A stretch of 64,000 nt of DNA, taken from the NCBI RefSeq assembly GCF_003590875.1, contig NZ_QYUN01000002.1, positions 3,782,001-3,846,000 on the forward strand. The letters are read 5' to 3'. The stretch is from Noviherbaspirillum cavernae (GTDB lineage Bacteria > Pseudomonadota > Gammaproteobacteria > Burkholderiales > Burkholderiaceae_D). Below the pieces are notes generated by a model that was not told the DNA's origin, did no database searches, and worked only from the letters and a program-made list of their open reading frames with translations. A program made the position numbers and the translations under genes. Below are positions 56,581-64,000 of the stretch, one piece after another. How positions within the stretch are numbered: position 1 is the first letter of the stretch; each line of letters opens with the position of its first letter.

Positions 56581-56862
56581 ATGGAACTGGAAGTGACCTG
56601 GAGACGGACGATGCGGGTGTGGTGGTCCTACTTGTGGCGCAGTGCGCTGGCGATCATTGCCGCCGCGCTGATAGGCGCGATACTCGGCGCCGTGGCCGGC
56701 CTGCTATTGGGTCGGTTCGGCGTTGCCGTCGCGACGATCAAGACGGTCGGCTCGCTGCTCGGGGCGCTGGTCGGTCTGGTCGTTTCGGTGTTTCCCATCA
56801 AAATGATTCTCGGGAAAGACTTCGGGAAGTTTCGACTCGTCCTCGTGGCGAACGATAAATAA
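56581..56862 (+). CDS. Small two-helix membrane protein
   Basis: A 93-residue protein with a cytoplasmic basic start (MELEVTWRRTMRVWWSYLWR) and two long hydrophobic segments (ALAIIAAALIGAILGAVAGL, then TVGSLLGALVGLVVSVFPIK) rich in glycine zipper spacing. GAGGAG lies just upstream. No family recognised. Confidence 0.65.
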   Translation: MELEVTWRRTMRVWWSYLWRSALAIIAAALIGAILGAVAGLLLGRFGVAVATIKTVGSLLGALVGLVVSVFPIKMILGKDFGKFRLVLVANDK

Positions 56863-57010
56863 GCGTGATCGCGGCGGGTGCATCGTGCGCCTGCCACTCC
56901 ACCAGGGATTGGCAGGCGGACCATGCCCTGCATGAAACAGAACACAGTCCGCCCTTGCTGATCTTCTGCATGCGCAAGGCGCATGCCGCGTCACACCACT
57001 CCTGCCACTC

Positions 57011-58906
57011 CTATTTCTGCGGCAAGCTGATCACGGTCCCTTCGCGCCGCTGATCCGCGCCGCCGTATTGCTTGCCCGTTTTCAGATCGATCACCACCCC
57101 CTGCACCGAGCCGATGGTGGAGCTGCAGGTCGGCACGCCGTTGACCAGCGGCACCAGGTGGCCGAGCGCCTGCAGTCCGAGCAGGCTGGTCGCCGGGATC
57201 GCGGGCGTCATGCCCGGTTCGCACGAGATCGCGCCGGCGGCGCTGGTGACGGACAGGCGCGGTGCATCGATGGCCTGCTGGATCGACATGCCGTGATCGA
57301 CGAGGTTGAGCGTGATGTTCAAGACGGAGTTGATGATGGTCGCGCCGCCGGGCGAGCCGTAGGCGGCGAATGGTTCACCGTGCTTGAACAGCATGGTGGG
57401 CGACATCGAGGAACGCGGCCGCTTGAAGGGCGCGACGTCGTTCGCGCCCGGGTTGCCGGTGGCGGCATTGAACTGCGGCGTGAAGTTGAAGTCGGTCAGT
57501 TCGTTGTTGAGCAAGAAGCCGTAACCAGGGACGATGATGCCGGTGCCCCAGGTGTTCTCTATCGTGGTGGTATAGGCCACCACGTTGCCCTGCTTGTCGA
57601 CGACCGAGAAGTGCGTGGTATGCACGCCTTTTTCCTCCTCCAGCGGCGCCAGCGCGAGTTTGGTCTTCGGCTTCAGGTAGGCCGTGTCGCAGGGCAAGGG
57701 ATTGCCCGGCAGCGCGCTGGCCATGCGTGCGTTCGGATTGATCAGCACCTTGCGCGTATCGACGTAGCAGTTCGAGATCAGGCCTCGCTTCGGTACCGGC
57801 ACGAAATCCTCGTCGCCCATCCACACCGCGCGGTCGGCAAAGCCCAGGCGCATCGCCTCCGTCATCACGTGCAGGGTCTTGGTCGCGCCGAAGCCGAAAC
57901 CACTCTTCTCATTGCCGATGGGGAATTGCTCCAGCATCTTCAGCATCTGGATCACGGTCAGGCCGCCGGAGGACGGCGGCGACATCGACTTGACCGTCAC
58001 GCCGCGATACGTGCCTGTCACCGGCTGGCGGATCTTCACATCGTAGGCGGCGAGGTCGGACAGGATCATGCGGCCGACGCCGGCGCTGCCCATCGTGCTG
58101 CGCTTCTGCGCCTCGACAATGGCCTGCGCGATCTCGCCGGTGTAGAACACTTCGGGGCCGCGCCCTGCGATCAGCTTGAAGGTCTTGGCGAGGTCGGGCT
58201 GCTTGAGCAGATATCCTTCCGGCAGCGGACTGCCGTCAGGCAGGCGGAACACGGCCTTTGTTTCCGGCTGCAGTGCGGTGCGCGGATCGTTGATGTTGGC
58301 GGCGAGGAAACGGTTGATCCGGAAACCTTTCTCGGCCAGCATGATAGCCGGTTCCAGCGTCTCGGCCAGGTTCATCCTGCCCCAGCGCTTCAACGCGGTG
58401 GCGACGCCCAGCACTGTGCCGGGCACGCCGACCGAATGGCCGCTGGTGGAGGCTGCGGCAAAGGTTTGTCCGAGGAACATGTCGGGGGTCGCGGCTGCCG
58501 GCGCTTTCTCGCGCGAATCGATGATGAAGGTTTGATTCGTCTTGGCAAGGTAGATCATCATGAAGCCGCCGCCACCGATGCCGGAGAATTGCGGTTCCAC
58601 CACGTTCAGCGCGAACTGGATCGCGGCCGCCGCGTCGATCGCATTGCCGCCAGCCTCGAGCATCTGCGCGCCGGCCTGCGCCGCGAGCGGATGCGACACC
58701 GCGACCACGCCCTTGTGCGTCGCCTTGTCGTTCCCATGGTGCTGATGATGGTCCTTCCTTGCATGATGCGGCGCATACCGCTCCGAATCGTGCTCACGGA
58801 AGCTCTCTTCCGAACGGTCCGCCCATGCCGGCGGCGCGATGAAACCGAATGCCAGCACGGCCGGCACAATGAATGCAGATGCGTACGACTTGATTCTTCT
58901 TGTCAT
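57011..58906 (-). CDS. ggt: Gamma-glutamyltransferase (Ntn hydrolase)
   Basis: A 631-residue periplasmic enzyme that cleaves glutathione and transfers the gamma-glutamyl group. The signal peptide ends APPAWA before DRSEE. A histidine-rich stretch (HHARKDHHQHHGNDK) follows, which is unusual. The autoprocessing threonine is in VHTTHFSVVDKQGNVVAY near residue 430, and the oxyanion segment PRSSMSPTM lies in the small subunit. FMMIYLAKTNQTFIIDSREK and GGGG-type motifs are normal. Single gene. Confidence 0.95.
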   Translation of the reverse strand: MTRRIKSYASAFIVPAVLAFGFIAPPAWADRSEESFREHDSERYAPHHARKDHHQHHGNDKATHKGVVAVSHPLAAQAGAQMLEAGGNAIDAAAAIQFALNVVEPQFSGIGGGGFMMIYLAKTNQTFIIDSREKAPAAATPDMFLGQTFAAASTSGHSVGVPGTVLGVATALKRWGRMNLAETLEPAIMLAEKGFRINRFLAANINDPRTALQPETKAVFRLPDGSPLPEGYLLKQPDLAKTFKLIAGRGPEVFYTGEIAQAIVEAQKRSTMGSAGVGRMILSDLAAYDVKIRQPVTGTYRGVTVKSMSPPSSGGLTVIQMLKMLEQFPIGNEKSGFGFGATKTLHVMTEAMRLGFADRAVWMGDEDFVPVPKRGLISNCYVDTRKVLINPNARMASALPGNPLPCDTAYLKPKTKLALAPLEEEKGVHTTHFSVVDKQGNVVAYTTTIENTWGTGIIVPGYGFLLNNELTDFNFTPQFNAATGNPGANDVAPFKRPRSSMSPTMLFKHGEPFAAYGSPGGATIINSVLNITLNLVDHGMSIQQAIDAPRLSVTSAAGAISCEPGMTPAIPATSLLGLQALGHLVPLVNGVPTCSSTIGSVQGVVIDLKTGKQYGGADQRREGTVISLPQK

Positions 58907-59002
58907 GTCAAGGCTCCTCGGTGGGGACGAATTGGACGCGCCGCATCGGCAATCTCGGTTGCGGGCGAGAGCTATCTTTGTGCCGATCGTTAAAGGAATG
59001 CA

Positions 59003-59191
59003 ATGACAAGAATCAATGAAACCATCGATTTGTTAACGCGTCGTAATGGCGACGGGTGGCAGCAATGGCGCGATGATGGCGGCACGATGATGTGCCGCAT
59101 GACATCGCTGTTGAAGTGGGTTGCCGGCGAACCTCGGATGCGCTTGCGGATCGTAACGTACACTGCCAATGCGGCATTGATTCAACCGTGA
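59003..59191 (+). CDS. Possible small protein upstream of dps
   Basis: A 62-residue open frame with AAAGGA eight bases before its ATG. It has no recognisable motif and no signal peptide. It ends 38 bp before dps, so it might be a leader of that transcript. Weakly supported. Confidence 0.3.
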   Translation: MTRINETIDLLTRRNGDGWQQWRDDGGTMMCRMTSLLKWVAGEPRMRLRIVTYTANAALIQP

Positions 59192-59229
59192 CTTATCCGT
59201 GACTTGACGACTTGAAAGGAGGCAGCACG

Positions 59230-59700
59230 ATGGAAGTGAATATCGGAATCCCCGAACAGGATAGAAAAAACATCGTCGAGGGCTTGTCGCGCCTGCTGGC
59301 GGACACCTACACCTTGTATCTGAAGACGCACAATTTTCACTGGAATGTGACCGGGCCGATGTTCCAGACCCTGCATCTGATGTTCGAGACGCAATACACC
59401 GAGCTGGCCGCCGCGGTCGATCTGATCGCCGAACGCATACGCGCGCTGGGCAGCCCTGCGCCTGGCACCTACGCGGAGTTTGCGCGCCTGAGTTCGATCA
59501 AGGAACCGAGCGGCGTGCCGCCGGCGAAGGAAATGATCCAGCAGTTGGTGCAGGATCAGGAAGCGGTCGTGCGCACGGCGCGCTCGATGTTCAAGGCGGT
59601 CGATGCTGCCAGCGACGAGCCGACCGCGGATTTGCTGACGCAGCGCATGCAGGTGCACGAGAAGACGGCGTGGATGCTGCGCTCGCTGCTGGAAACCTGA
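59230..59700 (+). CDS. dps: Dps-family DNA-protecting ferritin-like protein
   Basis: A 156-residue Dps dodecamer subunit that oxidises Fe(II) and shields DNA. The intersubunit ferroxidase site is visible as [20 protein letters not shown] and then [28 protein letters not shown] gives a strong ribosome-binding site for the ATG at 59230; the upstream in-frame ATG would start inside it. Normally stress-induced. Confidence 0.94.
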   Translation: MEVNIGIPEQDRKNIVEGLSRLLADTYTLYLKTHNFHWNVTGPMFQTLHLMFETQYTELAAAVDLIAERIRALGSPAPGTYAEFARLSSIKEPSGVPPAKEMIQQLVQDQEAVVRTARSMFKAVDAASDEPTADLLTQRMQVHEKTAWMLRSLLET

Positions 59701-59717
59701 GCGGCGCACGGCGCTCG

Positions 59718-59741
59718 TCCGGTGCGCGGGCCGGCACCGGA
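59718..59741 (+). terminator. Hairpin after dps
   Basis: TCCGGTGC and GCACCGGA form a perfect 8-bp stem, 17 bp after the dps stop. No U tract. Confidence 0.4.
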
Positions 59742-59867
59742 CATGCCTGACGCCGGATCAAGCCGCCTGCTTGTTCTTGCTTTGGCGCGCGTCGATGCGC
59801 CGGCGTATCTTTCAAAGGAAATGCATGGCGGATGGCTATTGTTCTCCGAAGGCAATTACCAGGCCTC

Positions 59868-60104
59868 TCAACGCCGCCGTTTCTTCCACGCATAATCGGG
59901 CCCCGCCTCGGCCACGCCGGGATGGCCGACCGCGTGCGGGTTTTCCGACGCCATGGTGATGAAGCACACGCTCTCGCCGGTGCGCTGCCGGGCCCTGAGT
60001 GTTTCCATGAATGCCATCGCACCGCTCATGTCGGCGGAATCGAATTCGCGCGCGTGCGGCGTTTTCGCATCGCCCTCGGCCATCGTCCAGTACACCATGT
60101 ACAT
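59868..60104 (-). CDS. Small hypothetical protein downstream of the LLM enzyme
   Basis: A 78-residue soluble protein opening MYMVYWTMAEGDAKTPHARE and ending in basic residues (DYAWKKRRR). GGAGAG precedes the ATG, and it starts 14 bp after the LLM oxidoreductase stop, so it is probably co-translated. No family recognised, though the composition fits a small ferredoxin-like alpha/beta barrel (speculative). Confidence 0.6.
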   Translation of the reverse strand: MYMVYWTMAEGDAKTPHAREFDSADMSGAMAFMETLRARQRTGESVCFITMASENPHAVGHPGVAEAGPDYAWKKRRR

Positions 60105-60118
60105 CGTGCTCTCCGCGC

Positions 60119-61120
60119 TCAATCGTTGCGCGCGTGCGCCACGATCTCGTACGAGCGCAGGCGCGCGGCGTGGTCGTGGATCATCGAATTGATGATCAGC
60201 TCGTCGGCCTGGGTCGCGGCGACGAAGGCCTTCAAGCCTTCCTGCACTATTTCCGGACTGCCGATGATGGACGCGCTCAGAGTCGCTTCGACCGAGGCCT
60301 GTTCGTGCGGCAGCCACAGGCCATCCATGCTTGCCACCGGCGGCGGCATCCGTCCCGGCACGCCGCGCACCAGGTTCACGTGCATCTGCTTGTGCGAGGT
60401 CGACAGGTAGTGCGCCTCGTGCTCGGTGTCGGCGGCGAACACGTTGACGCCGACCATCGCATACGGCTTGTCCAGCACGTCCGAGGGTTGGAAGCGCATG
60501 CGGTACAGCTCCAGCGCGCTCTGCATCCAGGCCGGCGAGAACTGCCCGGCGAACGCGAACGGCAGGCCCAGCACGCCGGCCAGTTGCGCGCTGAAGGTGC
60601 TGGAGCCGAGCAGCCAGATCGGGATGTTCAAGCCTTCGCCCGGGACGGCATGCACCGCAGCGCTCTCGGACTGCGGCTGCAGGAAGGCGCGCAGTTCGGC
60701 CAGTTGCTGCGGGAATTCTTCGCCATCGGACTCCAGCCGCCGGCGCAGCGCGCGCATGGTGGCATGGTTGGAACCCGGCGCGCGCCCCAGGCCGAGATCG
60801 ATGCGTCCCGGATACAGCGACTCCAGCGTGCCGAACTGTTCCGCGATCACCAGCGGCGCATGGTTCGACAGCATGATGCCGCCGGAGCCGACGCGGATGC
60901 GCGAGGTGCCGCCCGCCACGTAGCCGATCACGACGGCGGTCGCTGCGCTGGCGATGCCCGGCATGCCGTGATGCTCGGCCAGCCAGAAGCGATTGAAGCC
61001 CCAGCGCTCGGCATGCTGTGCGAGGTCCAGCGAGCGGTGCAGCGCGTCGGCAGCCGTGCCGTTCGCCTGGATGGGAGCGAGATCGAGGATGGACAGCGGA
61101 ATGTCTTTGAGGTGTTTCAT
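60119..61120 (-). CDS. LLM-class flavin-dependent oxidoreductase
   Basis: A 333-residue bacterial-luciferase-fold monooxygenase. The N terminus [20 protein letters not shown] and [20 protein letters not shown] are the YhbW/LimB-type signature, and [20 protein letters not shown] and [16 protein letters not shown] follow. It would use reduced FMN. Substrate unknown. Its leader, 61121-61282, contains a tandem repeat. Confidence 0.92.
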   Translation of the reverse strand: MKHLKDIPLSILDLAPIQANGTAADALHRSLDLAQHAERWGFNRFWLAEHHGMPGIASAATAVVIGYVAGGTSRIRVGSGGIMLSNHAPLVIAEQFGTLESLYPGRIDLGLGRAPGSNHATMRALRRRLESDGEEFPQQLAELRAFLQPQSESAAVHAVPGEGLNIPIWLLGSSTFSAQLAGVLGLPFAFAGQFSPAWMQSALELYRMRFQPSDVLDKPYAMVGVNVFAADTEHEAHYLSTSHKQMHVNLVRGVPGRMPPPVASMDGLWLPHEQASVEATLSASIIGSPEIVQEGLKAFVAATQADELIINSMIHDHAARLRSYEIVAHARND

Positions 61121-61172
61121 CGGATAGGTGCGTGCAAGGGATGCTTACAGCATAGCCGGAATCCGCGAAGCG

Positions 61173-61283
61173 GATCGGAGCCCCGATCGAAGCCCCGGAT
61201 GGAAGCCCCGATCGAAGCCCCGAATTGAAGCCCCGATCGAAGCCCCGATCGAAGCCCCGAATTGAAGCCCCGAATTGAAGCCC
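61173..61283. repeat. 12/13-bp tandem repeat
   Basis: Nine units of GATCGAAGCCCC (12 bp) or GAATTGAAGCCCC (13 bp), with slight changes, run back to back. The array abuts the stop codon of the gene at 61283-61768 and ends 52 bp before the LLM start. Confidence 0.9.
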
Positions 61284-61768
61284 TATCTGCAGGCCGCCTG
61301 CAGTTGCTGCGCGAACACCGGCGCGAACATGGTCTTGTTCCTGGAGCGCGTCAGTTGCGCGGCAGGCGGCAGCAGGAAATCGCCCGTCGGGTCGTCCAGC
61401 CGTTTCCACTGCATGCGATTGTTGACGATCTTCAACTCGACGCGCACCTGCACCGGCGGCGTCCCGCGCCCGCTGATCACGGTGATCGTCGCCACGCCGT
61501 CGGCGACATTGCCGGTGATCGAAGGCGTGCCGCCCTCGTCCATCTGCGTCGCGCCGGCGGTGGCGAACACGTGCGAGCCGCACACTTTGTCTTCCTTCTG
61601 GAACAGTTCGAGCACGAAATTGGCACACTTGCCCGAATCGGTCTTGATGCCGGCCGGACACATCGCCGCGACCCACGCGCCGTTGAAATCGCCGTCGCCA
61701 TCCGCCGCCGGCGAGGAAGAGCAAAACGCGGTCAATGCGAACAGCGCGAGCAGTGCCGGAAGGCGCAT
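61283..61768 (-). CDS. Hypothetical exported protein
   Basis: A 161-residue protein with a signal peptide (LPALLALFALTAFCSSSPAA) and a small beta-rich domain (DFNGAWVAAMCPAGIKTDSG, KVCGSHVFATAG, GVATITVISGRG). Three cysteines remain after cleavage. The pattern of an N-terminal F-x-G-x-W is seen in lipocalin-like and DUF2147-like exported proteins, but I would not assign a family. Its 3' end directly abuts the tandem repeat. Confidence 0.65.
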   Translation of the reverse strand: MRLPALLALFALTAFCSSSPAADGDGDFNGAWVAAMCPAGIKTDSGKCANFVLELFQKEDKVCGSHVFATAGATQMDEGGTPSITGNVADGVATITVISGRGTPPVQVRVELKIVNNRMQWKRLDDPTGDFLLPPAAQLTRSRNKTMFAPVFAQQLQAACR

Positions 61769-62092
61769 GATTTTTCCCTGATTGTCGGTGATGGATGAAC
61801 AGTCGAAAAATACTTTGCCATCAAAATCCGGCCGATATGCTGTCCCTTGTCATGTTTTTGCGGCTTGCATCAGCACGGTATCGCGCAGCAGGCAGTCAAG
61901 CGCGGAGAAGTCCTGAAGTTCTTCCTTTGGCATACCGACTGAATCCAGTCGCTCAAGATGGAATTCAATGAACCGATTGATGACGGCATGGCTGCGTCAT
62001 GCTTCCACTCCAGCACACGCTGCCGGCAATCAGGTGAATTTTTCCGGCAGCGCATGGTCATATTTTTACTTTGGTAATCAAGGAGATCCAAA
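61769..62092. other. Intergenic region upstream of csbD
   Basis: 324 bp without a convincing gene. It ends with an AT-rich stretch (62040-62080) and AAGGAG before the csbD ATG, so the csbD promoter is probably here. Confidence 0.5.
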
Positions 62093-62305
62093 ATGAACTG
62101 GGACATCATCGAAGGGAATTGGAAGCAATTCAAGGGCAAGGTGAAAGAGCAGTGGGGCCAACTCACCGATGATCACCTGGACACGATCGCAGGGAAGCGG
62201 GACCAGCTTTCCGGAAAAATCCAGGAAGCCTATGGAGTCAACAAGGACGAGGCGGAAAAGCAAATCAAGGAATTTGAAGACCGCAATAAGGATTATCGCC
62301 CCTGA
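62093..62305 (+). CDS. CsbD-family stress protein
   Basis: A 70-residue CsbD-like protein. It opens MNWDIIEGNWKQFKGKVKEQ, then WGQLTDDHLDTIAGKRDQLS, and ends in a charged helix, the complete family pattern. Usually induced by general stress; the biochemical role is unknown. AAGGAG precedes the ATG. Confidence 0.93.
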   Translation: MNWDIIEGNWKQFKGKVKEQWGQLTDDHLDTIAGKRDQLSGKIQEAYGVNKDEAEKQIKEFEDRNKDYRP

Positions 62306-62331
62306 GTGACTTCGGGGAAATTCAGTCGGGT

Positions 62332-62511
62332 GTGATAAATCAGCGAGCAGCGAAGAGGGGAATCTTGCCTTTTTCCTCCCTCGCCTCAATCGAGGCAAAC
62401 AGAGACGAACTCGTTGATTCAATCCATGTATTGCAAGCTCATCCAAGTGGCGAATACAGAGTCAGGGCAATGGCTTTTGTGATGCTGGAAACCTTGAATG
62501 CCGATGTGTGA
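62332..62511 (+). CDS. Possible small protein or gene fragment
   Basis: A 59-codon open frame with a GTG start whose second half is protein-like (LVDSIHVLQAHPSGEYRVRA then MAFVMLETLNADV). The ribosome-binding site is weak. It may be a small gene or the tail of a lost one. Not assigned. Confidence 0.3.
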   Translation: MINQRAAKRGILPFSSLASIEANRDELVDSIHVLQAHPSGEYRVRAMAFVMLETLNADV

Positions 62512-62946
62512 TCACCGGCAAAAACAAACCGCTTCGACTTGTTTCATTCGTCGGCATTCGCCCGCGTCGATGACTCGCCGAACACCCAAGCAATCGCCAC
62601 ATCTGCTGACATCGCCAGCGTGAACTGCAAGCCGGGGTAGCCGCCGGGCGCGGTGGAAATGCTGCAATCCAGGGCCAGGGTCGAAATCGTGCACGTCACC
62701 CTGCAAGGGCCAGGCTCCTGCCTTGAATGACATTCTCGGGGCCACGTCGATCTCGTGTTCGCCAACATTCCCGAGTTGCTGCGAGATGGGAACCCCGTTG
62801 TTTCTGTTGGAGATTGACGTATCGCCGAAGTGTGAGTTGCAGCAAGCGCGGCCGGATCCGACAGTCGTCCGATCCGGCCGCAGCGGTGGCGGAGATGCAC
62901 TGCGCCGGATGTGCGCGCCGCGTCTCTGCCCTCGCCTTTGCAGCGA
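62512..62946. other. Intergenic region between small ORF and gdhA
   Basis: About 435 bp. A minus-strand open frame (62544-62900) has a stretch reading CTISTLALDCSISTAPGGYP, but no start signal, ribosome-binding site or family match. No gene is called. Confidence 0.4.
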
Positions 62947-64000
62947 TCAGATCACGCCTTGCGCCAGCATGGCGTCGGCCACCTTGACGAAGCCGGCGAT
63001 GTTGGCACCGTCGATATAGCTGACGCTGCCGTCCGCGCGCGTGCCGTACTTGAGGCAGGCGTGGTGGATGTTGTGCATGATCTCGCGCAGGCGCTGATCG
63101 ACTTCGTCGCGGTTCCACGACAGGCGCATCGCGTTCTGCGTCATCTCCAGGCCGGAGGTGGCGACGCCGCCGGCGTTGCTGGCCTTGCCCGGGGCGTACA
63201 GCACGCCGTTCTTTTCAAAGAACGCCGCTGCCTCTGCGGTGCTCGGCATGTTCGCGCCTTCGGCCACGCAGATCACGCCGTTCTTCACCAGGGTCTTGGC
63301 ATCGTCGAGGTCCAGCTCGTTCTGCGTTGCGCAAGGCAGCGCCACGTCCACCGGCACATGCCACGGCCGCACACCCGCTTCGAAGCGCGCGCCGACCTTT
63401 TCCGCATAGTCCTTCACGCGGCCGTAGTGGTGGTTCTTCACTTCCATCAGCAGCGCCAGTTTCTCCGGCGTGAAGCCGGCCTCGTCGATCACCGTGCCGC
63501 TCGAATCCGATACCGTCACGACTTTCGCGCCGAGCGCCATCGCCTTTTCCACCGCGTACTGCGCGACGTTGCCGGAGCCCGACACCGATACGCGCATGCC
63601 TTGCAGATCACGACCGGTGCGCTTGAGCATCTCTTCAACGAAATACACGGTGCCGTAGCCGGTCGCCTCCGGCCGGATCAGCGAGCCGCCGAAGCTCAGG
63701 CCCTTGCCGGTGAAGACGCAATCGGCGCGGTTCGACAGCTTCTTCATCATGCCGGCCATGTAACCGACCTCGCGCCCGCCGACGCCGATATCGCCGGCCG
63801 GCACATCGGTGTCGGAGCCGACGTGGCGGAACAGTTCGCTCACAAAGGCCTGGCAGAAACGCATCACTTCGCCCGGGCTCTTGCCTTTCGGATCGAAGTC
63901 GGAGCCGCCCTTGCCGCCGCCCATCGGCAGCGTGGTGAGCGCATTCTTGAAGGTCTGCTCGAACGCCAGGAACTTCAGGATCGACAGGTTGACCGACGGA
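62947..64000 (-). CDS. gdhA: NADP-type glutamate dehydrogenase, 5' end outside window
   Basis: The C-terminal ~350 residues of hexameric glutamate dehydrogenase, which forms glutamate from 2-oxoglutarate and ammonia. The substrate loop LPMGGGKGGSDFDPKGKS lies near the window edge, and GVGGREVGYMAGMMKKLSNR, the Rossmann VSVSGSGNVAQYAVEKAMAL and CVAEGANMPSTAEAA follow. The sequence continues upstream past 64000 (SVNLSILKFLAFEQTFKNAL), so the start is not seen. The KGGSD-type length fits the NADP enzyme. Confidence 0.95.
   Translation of the reverse strand, partial: PSVNLSILKFLAFEQTFKNALTTLPMGGGKGGSDFDPKGKSPGEVMRFCQAFVSELFRHVGSDTDVPAGDIGVGGREVGYMAGMMKKLSNRADCVFTGKGLSFGGSLIRPEATGYGTVYFVEEMLKRTGRDLQGMRVSVSGSGNVAQYAVEKAMALGAKVVTVSDSSGTVIDEAGFTPEKLALLMEVKNHHYGRVKDYAEKVGARFEAGVRPWHVPVDVALPCATQNELDLDDAKTLVKNGVICVAEGANMPSTAEAAAFFEKNGVLYAPGKASNAGGVATSGLEMTQNAMRLSWNRDEVDQRLREIMHNIHHACLKYGTRADGSVSYIDGANIAGFVKVADAMLAQGVI

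Noticed and set aside
52066..58906. A functional link between the amidoligase-like protein and gamma-glutamyltransferase (making and breaking gamma-glutamyl bonds).
   Set aside because: They are 2.9 kb apart on opposite strands with unrelated genes between them. No evidence beyond chemistry.
57068..58993. A 641-codon open frame antisense to gamma-glutamyltransferase.
   Set aside because: High GC content leaves long antisense frames. The composition is His/Arg/Gln-rich, with no family features, and the opposite strand carries an unmistakable enzyme.
61173..61283. Tandem array considered as a CRISPR.
   Set aside because: Units are only 12-13 bp, directly abutting, without spacers, and no cas genes are in the window.
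59868..61724. A 618-codon open frame on the minus strand.
   Set aside because: It runs out of frame through the LLM oxidoreductase, the tandem repeat and part of the exported-protein gene. Only its last 78 codons form a plausible separate gene.
62544..62900. Minus-strand open frame of 118 codons before gdhA.
   Set aside because: No start signal or ribosome-binding site, low-complexity beginning, no family match.

Overview
The window looks like a GC-rich chromosomal segment of a betaproteobacterium, most likely Burkholderiales and close to Oxalobacteraceae (Herbaspirillum/Noviherbaspirillum type). That placement is inferred from gene order (atp operon, parB-parA, rsmG-mnmG), the mix of LysR-controlled catabolic modules and the high-GC codon use. 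No sequence search was run. Layout: 1-3341 holds the atp operon on the minus strand (atpI-B-E-F-H-A, with atpA running off the left edge) and its promoter. 3388-8868 holds mnmG-rsmG-lysE-parA-parB-hydrolase, also on the minus strand. Just behind mnmG, a hypothetical tail-anchored gene is bracketed by two perfect parS sites. 9968-20618 carries an iron-type alcohol dehydrogenase, a complete branched-chain amino-acid-type ABC transporter (livGFKHM), a GMC oxidoreductase and a methylmalonate-semialdehyde dehydrogenase with a divergent LysR regulator. 20619-21271 is a non-coding AT-rich stretch containing two tandem copies, 350 bp apart, of an origin-like module (DnaA box, 157 bp, DnaA box, TTAAC plus trio-like AT tract). 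Together with parAB/parS it marks the window as origin-proximal, and it may itself be oriC. The genes to its left mostly run away from it. 22421-31191 is a type VI secretion effector island read right to left: vgrG, DUF4123 adaptor, a DUF3304 lipoprotein, a truncated Tle lipase, a second DUF3304 lipoprotein, an intact DUF2235/Tle lipase, a leftover vgrG 3' end, a Sel1-like exported protein and a shred of a third lipase. The island records repeated duplication and recombination. 31366-35655 is proline catabolism (putA with a divergent Lrp-type regulator). 35701-37698 encodes an unusual exported protein with an S1/P1-nuclease/zinc-phospholipase-C-like domain joined to a putative outer-membrane barrel. 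37877-44095 is a complete 3-hydroxybenzoate/gentisate pathway (LysR, gentisate dioxygenase, fumarylpyruvate hydrolase, maleylpyruvate isomerase, an orphan binding protein, FAD hydroxylase), with a palindromic operator candidate and an internal REP-like element. 44096-64000 is a mixed region: repeats, a small protein paralogous to one near the origin-like region, an acetyltransferase, a LysR regulator, small membrane proteins, a class A penicillin-binding protein, an amidoligase-like protein with an effector-like N terminus, a SUMF1-fold protein without catalytic cysteines, a BamE-like lipoprotein, gamma-glutamyltransferase, Dps, an LLM flavin enzyme downstream of a 12/13-bp tandem repeat, CsbD, and the 3' part of gdhA at the right edge. 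The best candidates for undescribed biology are the amidoligase-like protein, the duplicated origin-like module, the zinc-domain/barrel fusion and the parS-bracketed gene.
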